From Bryum argenteum (taxonomy: Eukaryota; Streptophyta; Bryopsida; Bryales; Bryaceae): 64,000 bases of DNA. A program made the position numbers and the translations under genes. Positions 34,568 through 46,164 of the stretch are shown in pieces; within the stretch, counting starts at the first letter, position 1, and each line of letters starts with the position of its first letter. Under the pieces are notes generated by a model. It did not search any database and had not been told where the DNA came from. It saw only the letters and a list, made by a program, of their open reading frames with translations. Where the stretch lies: contig CM073321.1 in assembly GCA_037043015.1 (NCBI GenBank), forward strand, positions 3,973,001-4,037,000, in the 5' to 3' direction.

Positions 34568-35900
34568 TTGAAGCGGAAGGCGACTGCCCAGCTTCAGATC
34601 CACAAGATCCGCCCCGCACTCGGGATTTTCAAGAATAACAAGTTCGACATGGATGCGCGGAAGAAGTTTAAGAAAGTCTACCACGTCACAAAGGCCTCCA
34701 AGCGCGCACTTTTGGAATGGGGTATCCTTGATAAATATTATGCGGATCAAAAACAAACCCAGCACAGGAATACCAGCTGCAAGGATCTCTCTCCCTACGC
34801 GAAGAGGTTCTTCGAGGTGTTTTCGGTAAAGCGCGAGAAGTTCATAGGCCCTGTGCGTAGTGTAATATTCTGTTCCTTCCAGCGCAAAACACCACAAAGG
34901 CTTGGAGATTGGCCTGGAAACTCATGGCCGGTAGTTGCACCTGAGATGAACGTTGGAATCATCGACTTCAGATTGATTCCGGGTAGTGGTAGCAACTCCG
35001 ATTCCTTGCCTGACCACCCATTTCTCGAGATGTTCATGACGATCTTATCATTCCAGAATAAGCGAGCTCTCACAGATGTACCTTATTGGTTCTTTAATTG
35101 CGGAGATGACAATGATTACGCGCAATTTGAGGCGTTTGCGAAAAATCCTGCCTACTTTCGAGGGGCGAATTATAAGCTGATTTCATCATTGTACTATCCA
35201 TCCCTGCACGAACGGATCGCGGATTCTCTGCGAAAGCGAAGCAAGCCTCGGAGCCCGTGCGTCTTCTTTTCATGATTAGGGAAGACGTGAAACTCGCGAG
35301 ATTGCCAGAGACCGAGTACCGCGCTCCAAGGCACGCGCTTTACGAGAAGTCGCGGAAGTACAATGAGTCTCGGTATCGCATGTACCCGATTGAGTTGAGG
35401 ATGGATTTTTATGTGCAGGTCATCCAGCTTTTTTGCCAAGAGCACGAAAATATTTTGCTTGTCTAAGCTGATGGAAAAGCAGTCTGCGCATGCGTGGTAA
35501 GCTTCCCAACAGTTTAGCTTGACTTGAGCTAAACTGTCGTACTCAAATTGCGCTCATAGGATTCCCTACAGTTTAGCTTGAGTCGAGCTAAACTGTCATA
35601 CCCACGTAGACCTTAAAGGGTCCCTTACACTTTAGCTCGACTCGAGCTAAAATGTCATGCTTGTTTTCCAACCATGTCCGCTCTAGCTTTAGATCAATTC
35701 CGTTGTCTAAGCTGCAGTGATATTTTGTAGATGTTGTCTCTCGATGCCTACGCTATATTCGAGGCCGAAGATAAAGAGGACATCGACCAAGCATACAACA
35801 AAGGGCTTACTCTTGATCCAACTGACTTCTCCGTAAACGGCTATTTCGTCGACAAAGACGAGTTTCCGAAGGTCGGGGGAATGCTCTTGAAGGGCAAGCT
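34568..35900 (+). pseudogene. Methyltransferase-like pseudogene at the inner edge of the left arm
   Basis: Coding text begins about 10 bp after the inverted arm ends (LKRKATAQLQIHKIRP). The body reads WPGNSWPVVAPEMNVGIIDF, FNCGDDNDYAQFEAFAKN and SSLYYPSLHERIADSLR. A frame change near 35250 leads to RLLFMIREDVKL and MDFYVQVIQLFCQEHENIL, then V-stop-ADGKAVCACV with the stop at about 35464-35466. A GT-AG-like gap at about 35497-35708 is followed by SLDAYAIFEAEDKEDIDQA. The order 'catalytic-like FFNCGDDNDY, later vl.v..GGK, then an acidic strand end' resembles class I AdoMet methyltransferases of the DNA adenine/cytosine type. That is a pattern-level guess; it could be another Rossmann-fold protein. 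No upstream start was found, so it is probably truncated by the arm. Confidence 0.4.
35504..35680. repeat. 59-bp tandem repeat with a palindromic core, three copies
   Basis: Palindromes of the form agtttagctygastcgagctaaact start at about 35510, 35569 and 35628 (period 59). Outside the palindrome the units diverge, so the palindrome appears selectively conserved. They lie in the likely intron of the methyltransferase-like pseudogene. A fourth copy is at 41930-41956. Confidence 0.85.
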
Positions 35901-35904
35901 GTGA

Positions 35905-36980
35905 ACCGCCGAAACGGTTCACGCTTATACGAATTACAATCTATATGCGTTAGTCTAATATTTTCATATTCAAATTCCCTTATTGGGACATTTAGAATAA
36001 TTTCTTCGGTTTCCGGAAAATTTATGAGAATTGGAGGAGTCTTCCCTAAATGGCCCGGCGTTTATTTAGTTTATTCTAAATTAGTAATATTAATTTGCGT
36101 CAAAGTATCATCACATGTTTTTGAATATGTTTTATGACTATCATTATTCATAATTGCTTAGATTCCTCCTATTTAATAATCTAGGGAATTAGTTAAACTC
36201 TGCGGATGAATTGCTGGATGAACAAAGTTTCATCCATTTGAAACGGATGAAGCTCTACCCCATCCAAATATCCAACTAGGGAGAGAGAGTAGGAATTAGG
36301 GTTCTATGTATTTGGGGGAAGTGTGTGCGTGCAAAAGAAAATCGAGATTGGTTTTTGGATCACGTTTGTGGGTTCTTTTTTGTAGAAGTGTCCATGGGGG
36401 AGAGGGAAAATTAGTCTTCGTCACGCGTTGGTGGTGTTTTCTAGCAGAAGAATATGTGAGTGTTTTTCGTAGGAAAAAAGAGAGAGGGTACTGGCCGAAG
36501 GGGAGAGCCAGGGCCGAATTTGAGGGTGAGAGAGTTTTTCGGCTGCAGAGCCAGAGGTCGGAGAGTCGAAGGTCGCAGCTAGCAGAGCACCCAGCCCCTG
36601 CCCCTCCGTGTGACAATACGGAGGGTTAACAAGGGATATTAGAGAGGGAGCCCCTCTCTCCCACTTCTTGCTTTTATTCATTCATGTTTGCTTATTAGAT
36701 AGGTTGTTTTGAATTTGTGAGCTTTATCCTAAAAAATGGCAAATTCTTTGCCCAAAAATTGATTGTGTTAAGTTAATTCGTGTTGCATACTCTTGTTTTT
36801 GATGTTTGCCTTGGTTGGGATGTGTGTGCCTTGCTTGCCTTTGGTGTTTTGAATGATTAGATGCTAGTGTGCTCCACGTGTAAGAGTAGTGCGGAAGCGC
36901 TGCCCAAATTTTAGGCTGAATTCATAAATTTAGGTTAAAAAATCCGAAATTTGGGATCAAGTGCGGAAGCTCTGCCCAAT
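35905..36980. other. Gene-free stretch, possible 5' flank of the coiled-coil gene
   Basis: No protein recognised. The stretch 36290-36680 is purine-rich and GC-elevated compared with its surroundings and may be an untranslated leader or promoter for the gene that follows. Confidence 0.35.
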
Positions 36981-37539
36981 TCACTCCGAACTTCATGGTT
37001 CATCTTGGAATGATTGAAATGATTGTCTAGAAGGCTTGTTAGGGCGTCCATTGCTTGGAAGGATTGTAGTGGTTGCACCCCCCCCCACGGCCCAACTTGT
37101 GAGCTAGAACCGTACAATCGGGATTTAGCCTCACACAAGCGCAAAGCAATTGCGTCCTTAGATGACGAGGCCCTAGACGATGAAGTGGACGTCCCCAACC
37201 AAGAGGGTTCAGAGTCAAGCGGAAGGCTACTTCAAGGTGAAGGCAGCACTTACAGTCTTGGTTCCGGAGAAGGGAACTCCGCTCCAGTCGAAGAGCAAGA
37301 CATGGAGTTGGACACGACCCCTTGGACACCGCAGAAGTCGCGTACCGCTCCTGGGCGAGGAGGCGGCAAGGGGAGTGCAAAGCGCAAACGTAATCTCGTG
37401 TCAAAGGACTCACCCTCAAGTAGGTTCAAGGCTGAGGAGAGTGCCGAATTTGCAGCACTATAGCGGAAGTTTGAGGAGGAGACGGCTCACCTGAAGAAAT
37501 TAGAAGAGCTCATTGGGTAGTAACAACTTGCGCAACAGC

Positions 37540-40500
37540 CAAGGTTGTCATACCGGGCGGACACGCCGCCCATCCGTCCGTCCGCCTTGTCCGTTCGATT
37601 AAGCTCTAGCACGCCCGATATGGTCAAATCTCTGTTGACTTTTAGTTTAGGTAAAAAAATGAGGACGTGGCAAGGGTTTGAGTAAAAACCAAGCCACTTG
37701 GCCGCCATGTACGCGCCACGTAGGACTCAGGACATGGCGGGTGAAAGGGGTTAGGGGTGGGTGAGAGGGGGCCGGAGCAAATTAGAGGGGTCCGGGGCGG
37801 GTAAGGGGGGCGGGTTACCAACGGGGGCGGAGTGGGGGGGCGGGGCGGGGAGGGGTGGCGGGGGGGGGGAGGAGGGGGCGCGGCGGAGAAGGGGGTAGAG
37901 CGGGGAGGGGAGAGAAGTGCGGAGTAGGGGAGGGCTAAGGCGGAGGAGGGGGCGGGGGGGGGGGGGGGAGAGGGGGTGAGCATGAGGAGGGGGTGAGAGC
38001 GAGAGAGGGGTGAGGATGAGGAAGGTGAGGGTGAGGGAGAGGGGGGTTGAGGGTGAGGGGGGTTGAGGGTGAGGGGGGTTGAGGGTGAGGGGGGGTGAGG
38101 ATGAGGGGTGAGGGTGAGGAGGGGGTGAGAGGATGAGAGAGGGGGGTGAGGGTGAGGGGGGGTGAGGGTGAGGGGGGGGGGTGAGGGTGAGGGGGAGGGG
38201 TGAGGGTGAGGGGATTTGGAGGTGAGGGTGAGGAGTGATGGAGGTGAGGGTGAGGGTGAGGGTAAGGGGTGATGGAAGTGAGGGTGAGGGGTGATGGAGG
38301 TGAGGGTGAGCGGTGATGGAGGTGAGGGGGCGGGTGAAGGTGAGGGGAGGGCGGGTGAGGGTGTGGAGAGGAGGGGTGGAGAGGGGAGAAGAAGAAAAGA
38401 AAGAGAGGTGAGCCGAGAGAAGGGGAGGGAAGAGGAGAGAAGAGGAGGAAGGGGAAGAGGAGTGGAAGGATGGTCAATCTAATCATTGCAAATCCAAACA
38501 TTCCCCCACTATATTTGGGATACTCCAAATCCCGGCTTTAATGAGAGAATGTTTGGATTTGCTTATTCTATTAATGATGTTTTTTTGTAAAACATAAGAT
38601 TGGTGAGAGAGATGAGAAAAACCTTTGCAAACTTTTTCGAAAAACTACGTGGGGTGGGTGAGAGGGGAAGGGCGGGTTACGGGGGGAGAGGGGCGGGTTA
38701 CGATGGGGGAGGGGTGGGTTACTAGGGAAGGGGCGGGTTACTAGGGGGAGGGGCGGGTATCGAGGGTAGGGGCGGGTATCAAGGGGGTAGGGGAGGGTAC
38801 CACGGTGGTAGGCGGGTACAGGGGAGGCAGAGTGGAGGGGGTAAGGGGGAGTGAAGGTGAGGGGGGAGGAGAAGAAAAGAAAGAGAGGAGTGGGAGAGAA
38901 GAGGGGGGAAAGGAAGGCATAGTCAATTCAATCATAGAAAAGTCAAACATTCCCCCACTATATCCGGAAAAGTCCAAATCTCGGCTTTAATGAGGAATGT
39001 TTGGACTTCATTACCTTAAAAATACTCGGTGTTGGAAAGAAGGGGCCAAGGGGGGATCCAAAGAAAGAGAGAATTCAAGTTTCTTTACTTCCCCCTCTTA
39101 TTTAAATTTTCCCCACAACAAATCAGATGCCCCCTCTATTTCAAATTTGAGCTACTACATCCCAAATGAATGATCTTCTTAAAATGTGTACTCTTTCTCT
39201 CCAATCCCACCTTGTATTATGTTTATTTGATTCTTCTTCCCAATGCTATATTACAAATAAATTTATCATCCTAATGGTTTAATCATATATTTGATTTTAC
39301 GCTCAAAATTTATATTAAGACTAAAAAATATACTGGTCAGTGGTATTATGTTTATTTCATTCTTCTTCTTAATACTATAGTACAAATAAATTTATCATCC
39401 TAATGGTTTAATCATATATTTGATTTTAAGATCAAAATTTATATCAAGACTAAAGAATATATAGCTGTGTGGTATTATGTTTATTTCATTTTTCTTTAAA
39501 TAACATTTTTTTCTAAAATTTCAAAATTTAAATTTTTTTTGAAATTTAAAGAAGTAACCCCCCTTACCCCCTCCCTACCCCCCTTTTCCCCTCCCCTACC
39601 CCCCCTAACCCCTCCCTCTACTCCCTCTTACTCCCGTACTCTCCCTTCCCCCGCCCCCCTTCCCCTGCCCCCCCTCCCCCTACCCCCATTTATCCCTCCC
39701 CCTACCCCCCCTAACCCCTCCCTCTACCCCCTCTTACTCCCGTGCTCCCCCTTCCCCCGCCTCCCCTCCCCCTACCCCCCCTTCCCTCTAACCCCTTCCC
39801 CCTACCCCCCTTCTTCCTACTCCCCTTACCCTCCACCCTACCCCCGTATCCACCCTACCCCCATCGTACCCGCCCCTTTCCTCCGTTACCCACCACCATT
39901 CCCCCGTAATCCGCCCCTCCTCCCCATAACCCGCCCCTCCCTCTCACCCACCCCACGTAGTTTTTCAAAAAAGTTTGCGAAGATTTTTTTCATCTCTCTC
40001 ACCAATCCTATGTTTTGCAAAGAAGAATCATTAATAGAATAAACAAATTTAAACATTCCCTCATTAAAGCCGGGATTTGGAATATGCCGGATAAAGTGGG
40101 GGAATATTTGGATTTGCAATGATTGGATTGACCATCCTTCCACTCCTCTTCCCCTTCCTCCCCTTTTCTCCTCTTCCCTCCCCTTCTCTCCCCACTCCTC
40201 TCTATCTTTTCTTCTCCTCCCCTCACCACCCCTCCTCATCCGCCCCCTCACCCTCACCTCCATCCCTCCTCACCTTCACCCGCCCCCTCACTTCCATCCC
40301 CCCTCACCCTCACCTCCAGCCCCCCTCACCGTCACCTCCATCCCCCTTATAATCACCTCCATCTCCCCTCACCGTCACCTCCATCCCCCCTCACCGTCAC
40401 CTCCATCCCCCCTCACCCTCACCTCCATCTCCCTCACACTCACCTCCATCTCCCCTCACCCTCACCTCCATCCCCCCCGACCCTGACCCTCCCTGACCCC

Positions 40501-41524
40501 ATCCTCATCCTCACTCCGCCCTCGCCCTTACCCGCCCCCCTCATCCTCACCCCCTTCACCTTCACCCCCTCATCCCACCCTCACCCCCTCATCCCACCCT
40601 CACCCCTCATCCCACCCTCACCCCTCATCCCACCCTCACCCCTCATCCCACCCTCACCCTCCTCACCCTCATTCCACCCTTCCCCCCCTACCCTCACCCC
40701 CCGCTTCATCCCCTTACCCTCTCCACCCCGCCCCACACCCCACCCTCACCCCCCACTTTTCCGTCACTCCCCTTACCCCCTCCACCCCGCCCCTCACTCC
40801 ACCTCACCCTCCGTCACCCTCACCCCCTCACCCCCTCACTCTCCCCTCACTTCCTCTTACCCCCCCCCGATGTCTCCTCGGAACCGCCCTACCCCCCTGG
40901 TACCCACCCTACTCCCTGTCGTACCCGCCCCTATCACATCGATACCCGCCCCTACCTCCCGGATCCGCCCCTCCCCGTTACCATCCCGCCCCTCCCCCCG
41001 TACCCTCCCCCCTCCCCCGTTACCCTCCCCCCCCCCCCCCCTCCTCCGCCCACCCTCCCGCTTCGCCCCCCCCTCCCCCGTGCCTCCTCTCCCCTCCCCC
41101 GCCTGGCCCCCTCCCCCCCCGCCTCCCTCCCCGCCCGCCCTCCTCCCCGCCCTAGCTCCCTCCTCCCCGCCCTAACTTCCCCCTCCTCGCCTTCACCTAC
41201 TCTCCCCCCCCCCCCCCCCCTTCCATTCTCACACCCGCTCCGCACCTTAGTCACCCGCCCCCTCTCCCCTCATCCGCCCCACCACCAATGTAACCCGCCC
41301 TCTCTAAAGTTCACCCGTCCCCTCAAAAGTTTACACGCCCTGGCACACTTTCACCTGCCCCGGCGCCACGATGGACTTACACATGACATCCTACGTGGCT
41401 TTTTACTGCAAAGTTTGTTATTTATGAATTAATTACATACCCTCTACAATCAAGGTAGGCGGGCACACCCGTCCTTCTGTTTTGTCCGCCCGATTACCTC
41501 AACACGCCCGATATGACAACCTTG
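37540..41524. mobile_element. Non-autonomous hAT foldback element with G-rich and C-rich arms
   Basis: The ends are inverted repeats CAAGGTTGTCATACCGGGCG and, at the right, the complement of CAAGGTTGTCATATCGGGCG. The flanking 8-bp duplication is gcaacagc (37532-37539) and gcagcagc (41525-41532), 7 of 8 matching. Both features are typical of hAT. Each arm, about 1.5-1.9 kb, is strand-biased: 37740-38990 is nearly all G/A (gtgaggg, ggcgggt words) and 39540-41330 nearly all C/T. A 100-150 bp AT-balanced unit (acattcccccactatat...) is repeated at about 38465, 38925 and, inverted, 39955-40140. No transposase is encoded. Confidence 0.9.
39214..39486. repeat. 129-bp tandem duplication in the centre of the hAT foldback
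   Basis: Two units starting at 39214 and 39343 (gtattatgtttatttsattc), with a partial third at 39472. It forms part of the AT-rich centre between the G-rich and C-rich arms. Confidence 0.85.
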
Positions 41525-41929
41525 GCAGCAGCAACGGAATAAGTTAGACCAGGAACGCCATGTCCAGTTGATGGAGATGTTGCGGTTTTTATCTTTCGGC
41601 AAGCCATTAACTTTGGTTCAAACAATGGCAATCACTACTGCTCAGACTGGTGATGCAGGTGCTACACATGCTGGTCCTTGTATTTTGCAACAAGTCACGT
41701 CCCCGCCGCCTCCAACTACCGAGCCTTCCGCGCCTACGCCTTCCTCTCCTACGCTTGAATTACAACTTGAGGTGACGCAGAAAAAGAATCTACAGGTCCT
41801 CTTTCAACTTTGATTTTGGGTTGAGTGTATAGTATTTAAGCTGTAAATGCCAGAAGACACATATGCATGTGCAATTTTGTATCAAACTCAAACATTTTTT
41901 TGTAATTAATACAGGCCTTTACTATTTTG

Positions 41930-41956
41930 CAGATTAGCTCGACTCGAGCTAAACTG
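41930..41956. repeat. Fourth copy of the cagtttagctcgagtcgag-type palindrome
   Basis: gattagctcgactcgagc followed by taaactg matches the palindrome cores at 35510, 35569 and 35628, some 6 kb away. Again it lies between exon-like segments. Confidence 0.8.
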
Positions 41957-42049
41957 TTGCCCTTTTTCCTATCTGCTTCTTGGTGGCTCCCATATAATAT
42001 TCCTCCATCCTATTGTTTCTTGATTCTCCGAACTTGTATTGCGCTGCCA

Positions 42050-43124
42050 GGTGTAAATTTGGATGACGAAGCAATCGATGTTCCATTCCATGATGTCTCA
42101 CATGCAGAGAATGTTGTTGCAGTGCGTGATGAGATAGATTGCACTCAGCAGTCACTCGGGTCAATGGGTGTCCAAGTTGACTTAGAAGAGAGCAATTATG
42201 ATAATCGGGTATATTCAATTCCACACACTCCGGTCTCACCCATGGCCTTGTTGCGATGTATTACATGATTCTCACTTTGAATTCATCGCACCAGTGACAA
42301 AATATCCACAGTAATTTTGTCGTGGTGTCCCGTTTTCATTTTAGGTCAACGACACATCAGTCAATGATCTAAGTTCTAGAGAAGGCATAGGTCGGGTTCC
42401 AAGGAAATCCTCCGAAACTTGGTTAAATGTTGTTCTCGACCTCAATGGTATTCTCTGCAATCGTACCCCATTTTGGGAAGCCAAAGAATACAGAAACCGT
42501 GACTTCCGTGTTCACTCGGCCACGTTGCCAACCGAGGTGGGGAAGAAGCTTGTATGGGTGAGGCCCAATCGTAAGGACTTCCTCTCTTGGGTGACATCAT
42601 TTGCTACCATCACGGTTTGGAGTTCGATAATGACAACAACCACAAAGGCCATTTGTGATTTTCTCTTTGGTCCTATAAACCTTATAAAGCCACTACGAAT
42701 TCTTGGTCAAGAAGACTGTGACATGATTCCCTTGAAATCTGGTGGGAGCCGACCTTTGTTCATAAAGGAACCGGGAACTCAGAAGTCTATCTTCCTTAAG
42801 ACCTTGTCATCTCATGTCTTCAATAGGTTTGATGGTTTTTATACGGAGGCTAATATGCTGATTATAGATGATAATCTGGTTAAACACTTGCTTAATTAGC
42901 GGAAAAATGTTCTTTTACTACCATCTTGGTCTCACAAGGACAATAGGGCACACGAGAATTCTATTTTGTTAGATGAGGTTTTGCAATATCTCGTAGAGCT
43001 CCATGAGTTTGACGGTCCTCTTAGCAAGTTTCGGTCATCGTTTCATTTTGGATGTGCCATGTTATATGATGATCGTGCATCATTAGATCTGTATAATGTT
43101 ATACAAAAGGCCTTAATAGAATAA
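42050..43124 (+). pseudogene. FCP1/NIF-type HAD phosphatase-like domain gene
   Basis: Exon 42050-42208 (VNLDDEAIDVPFHDVSHAEN) joins in phase 0 to exon 42345-43124, which carries an FCP1-homology HAD domain: NVVLDLNGILCNRTP, KKLVWVRPNRKDFLSWV, FATITVWSSIMTTT, MLIIDDNLVKHL and SILLDEVLQYL. FCP1 enzymes dephosphorylate the RNA polymerase II tail in the nucleus using DxDGT. Here the motif is DLNGI, so the second Asp is Asn, as in some plant relatives I remember, and activity is doubtful. One in-frame TAG (42897-42899, probably from CAG) interrupts LLN from RKNVLLLPSW; otherwise the exon is open to TAA at 43122. The upstream coiled-coil exons may belong to it. Confidence 0.7.
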
Positions 43125-43362
43125 CAAATTATTTTGTTTTCTATTGTCAAGTAGTTTTGGTCACTTTGGTTTAATTTTTATTCGTATCTTAGATTGTGAA
43201 GCTCTTGTAGTAGAGTTGTAGGACTTTTCATGTGTTTGTGAATTTTTATTTTGTGAATATGAAGACAATGTGATCTTTAGTTTTTCTTAAGACAAGCCTC
43301 TCCTGCGTGAATTTTATGTACTCTAATAAATTGATGATTTGTTTGGAATATTGTTGAAACAG

Positions 43363-44125
43363 ATTACGCAGGGTGATTGTCGTGCTTCTCTGGATTCTTT
43401 GATGAATGCTGCAGATTTCGGACCTTCACTTCAGAGTAGAGGACGATTATTGATGTCTGCTGAAACGGCTCAATCTACCATGGAATTTTTGACAATGGCG
43501 GTAAAAGATGGAGTAGTTAACAGCCCTGTCACTCAGTTATTACCTCCAAAAGTGTTGCAATCCGCTTCCCACGTGTGGCCTCCAACACTAATTCATGATG
43601 GTTCTCCTCTTCAAATTACATGTAAGCCTAAAAAGCGTATGTTCTACGACATTGACGTGGATATTCCTGAAGAAGGTTTTGTAAAGGTTTGTTACTCCCG
43701 AGTGTCCATTTTATGCTTTAAGCTAAGTGTTTGCAAGAACGAATAACTATTTGTAGATCTACTGCTGTACACTCTAATACGATAGACAATTCGTAGACAT
43801 TGGACTCATATGCTACCTATTGCTCGTATGTATCTATTAGCTTGTTCACTTATGAGAAATTCCGTTGTTTTATTTTGTTCAGGATCGTGTTTTCGAGAGT
43901 CCAAAACCATGTCCTTCGAAGTTCACGGAACAGGGAGCAATCAAGCCTTCGTTAGAAGACCGTCGCCACTCACTACCTAAGTCAAGCATTGAGGACCGGC
44001 GTCGCGAAAGACTGCAACGCCTTCTTGATAGTCCATTGATGCAAGACAATGATTCTAGCTGGACACGTTGGCGTCAACGAGCATTCATCCAATCACGTAT
44101 TGTTGCTTATGGTGGAACTCCGTAG
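43363..44125 (+). CDS. Two-exon gene of unknown function
   Basis: Exon 43363-43686 (108 codons, phase 0 at both ends) follows a tgaaacag acceptor and ends at aaag|gtttgt. Exon 43883-44125 follows ttttgttcag and ends at a stop. Text includes ITQGDCRASLDSLMNAADF, SAETAQSTMEFLTMAVKD, CKPKKRMFYDIDVDI, RRHSLPKSSIEDRRRERL and SWTRWRQRAFIQSRIVAYG. Frames are clean across both exons, so it may be real. No start is visible; it could be the 3' end of the FCP1-like transcript if that gene's TAA is bypassed by splicing, or a separate gene fragment. Confidence 0.5.
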
Positions 44126-44794
44126 TAGTTACATCTATTAGCTACAAAAGTAATTATGTACAGATTCGATAGTCATCACTCTTGTATGACATATTTTGTG
44201 AATCACAAGCGAATATATGGAATATTCTTTTATTCCCATCCTTTTTAACTGGTCTGTTCACAGTGATGTTCCATTTGCATATATTTATATCATGTTTGAT
44301 GCATGATCTAGTACTTTATGCTTAACATTGAACGCTATTTTGGATGATTCTCTACTCTAAAATCTCCCAATGTCGTGCATATTTCCAATATAACGAATAT
44401 GGAGTTAGTTGCGTTATTAAGGGTTTGTCCAAAGTCAAATTAAGCATAATATGACTTTTCTTAACTATAGCGGTTTTTGTGTAAATCAATGAACTTAGCA
44501 TATGTTAGGTAAGACCCTGAAAAGAGGCTTAAAGCCAAACAAAGGAAAATATCACCGCTAAGTGCACCCATAGTAAAAATACAAGAAATCACGATAAAAT
44601 CCTTTGAAATAATCATATTGCATAATATATTAATATATGATATGGTCATATATTTGAATAATCAATTCATAAAAAAAATATAGATTCCAAGATCTTCAAA
44701 ATTGGTCCTTAGCAAGGCGATAATGATTTAGGCATCATCCGTTGCAAAAAACTACATAACCTTTACTATAATGGCACTATGTAAGATGATACAC
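44126..44794. other. Gene-free AT-rich spacer
   Basis: Lies between the 3' end of the two-exon gene and the stop codon of ORF2-C. Nothing recognised. Confidence 0.4.
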
Positions 44795-46097
44795 TCATTC
44801 TTCATCTGAGTCTATATCATCATGTTTACGACTTGGTGCATCGCCGTGTGTACGTGGTCCTCGAGAACATTCTCCAAATAAGTTTGTTTGCCTAAAGTTC
44901 CTTTCACCTTCAAGCTGTTCAATGTATTCTTGCTGACTTAGTAGTGTGGCTTGTTGCAGATCTCGTTGGAACCGCGCCTCATCGTCATCACCAATAGGAA
45001 AGGTGCTGAAGGTATGTCGTTACTCCCGAATGCATTGTGACCATATCTATAATTCATAAAGCCAACAATATCTGATCTTCTATAATATTGGCCTCCATAC
45101 TAATATGTATCCTTCGGGTGTGATGGCATACGGTATTCGGGACTTCTGAATGTTGTACCATATTGGTTCCCACGATTGTATGTGTTTATAAGATGTGTTG
45201 AGCTTGAGTTGCCTTGAACATTGGATCCGCTACTGTGCTCACCTCCTAAACCATGTGTACTTCATGTATACATTGGCGATGGGTAGTTTGAACTATAACC
45301 ACTTCTTTTGTATTCGTGTTCGATTCCGTACATATCTTGCTAATGGAGTGGCATATAACTCACAGAACTACCAAATTCTTGGTTACCATGGTAATACCCC
45401 TCACTTCTTGTGCCAAAAGATACTGGTGCATGACGACCGTCGTGATTTGTATCTTGGGAAGTGCCCCCATATCCCTTGAAGTTCCATGTTGTTGAAGTTG
45501 GGCATCCATATTTGCTAAACGTTGTGAATAACATGTATAACAATCGCTTGGTCCCATCCAATTCGTTGGAATGAGTCGTTTGCTGCAATCCAATAGATGC
45601 ACGTTCAAACCTATCACAGTGGTCAAGTTAATATCCTTGTGAAGAACTATCTCAGCCCAAACCTTGGCCATGTTAGAATACAACATCAGCTCTAACCTTG
45701 TGTTCTTGATTCCAACCGCAATTATGATTTCATGATATCGGTGCGCAAAATGGTCGCTTTTGCAAGTCTTTACTAGGCCTTCACGTCAAGGACCATATTT
45801 TTGTGCTTCCATGAGCGGCCATAACTTCATTATATGATGCATCTTCACGTACTTTTTGTACATGGTGCAATTCCAAATCTCGGCCTTCTCCTCTCTTGAA
45901 TCCAGAGCTGCAACGCAGTTTTGGTTACTCCATACTTCCCAATCCACTTTTGCAGGCTCGCCTTGCGGTCGTGAAAACTTAGGCACCATTCTCAGCAGCG
46001 TCAAGGTGGCACAATGTGGACATGGGTGTCCCACGAGGACACTCAGGGACGCAGTCGATGAAGCTTCAACAAAAGCCACAACGTCCATCCCGTCCAC
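44795..46097 (-). pseudogene. ORF2-C: divergent homologue of ORF2
   Basis: Frames on the minus strand give WEVWSNQNCVAALDSREE, then YKKYVKMHHIMKLWPLME and KTCKSDHFAHRYHEI, which align with ORF2-A (TCKKYVKMYHIGKLWPREC, TCKDDHFFHRAEEV). The C-terminal half differs: it is Gly/Tyr/Ser/Asn-rich (YGGTSQDTNHDGRHAPVSFG, GNQYGTTFRSPEYRMP) and ends with a helical, acidic tail (RFQRDLQQATLLSQQEYIEQ) at a TGA at 44795. There is no RING region. Several in-frame stops and frame changes show decay. It is preceded by CG-rich island 3 and a TATA-like box. Confidence 0.55.
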
Positions 46098-46123
46098 TAG
46101 AGTGAGGGAGAATGAACCCTCCC

Positions 46124-46136
46124 CTCTTATTTATGC
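46124..46136 (-). promoter_or_regulatory. TATA-like box of ORF2-C
   Basis: gcataaataagagggg on the minus strand, about 35 bp upstream of the ORF2-C Met and just downstream of CG-rich island 3. It is followed by ggttcattctccctcac, similar to the other ORF2 promoters. Confidence 0.5.
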
Positions 46137-46164
46137 CGTCCGGGGGATCAAATGCCATTGGCGA

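Larger units (their letters stand above)
37023..41812 (+). pseudogene. Coiled-coil (Gln/Glu-rich) gene split by a hAT insertion
   Basis: Left part 37023-37539 encodes a basic/acidic linker (SHKRKAIASLDDEALDDEVD, PGRGGGKGSAKRKRN), then FEEETAHLKKLEELIG. After the 4-kb insertion the same frame resumes at 41533 with QRNKLDQERHVQLMEM, then a proline-rich tail up to a gtcctc donor near 41800. In-frame stops TAG (37461), TAG (37518) and TAA (37521) stand where CAG and CAA glutamine codons would suit the QQ-rich coil. The role is unknown. It lies upstream of the FCP1-like exons in the same orientation and could be the N-terminal part of that gene. Confidence 0.5.

Noticed and set aside
37642-41254. 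Long proline- and glycine-rich ORFs
   Set aside because: They arise from G-only and C-only repeat arms of the hAT foldback; composition alone keeps stops away.
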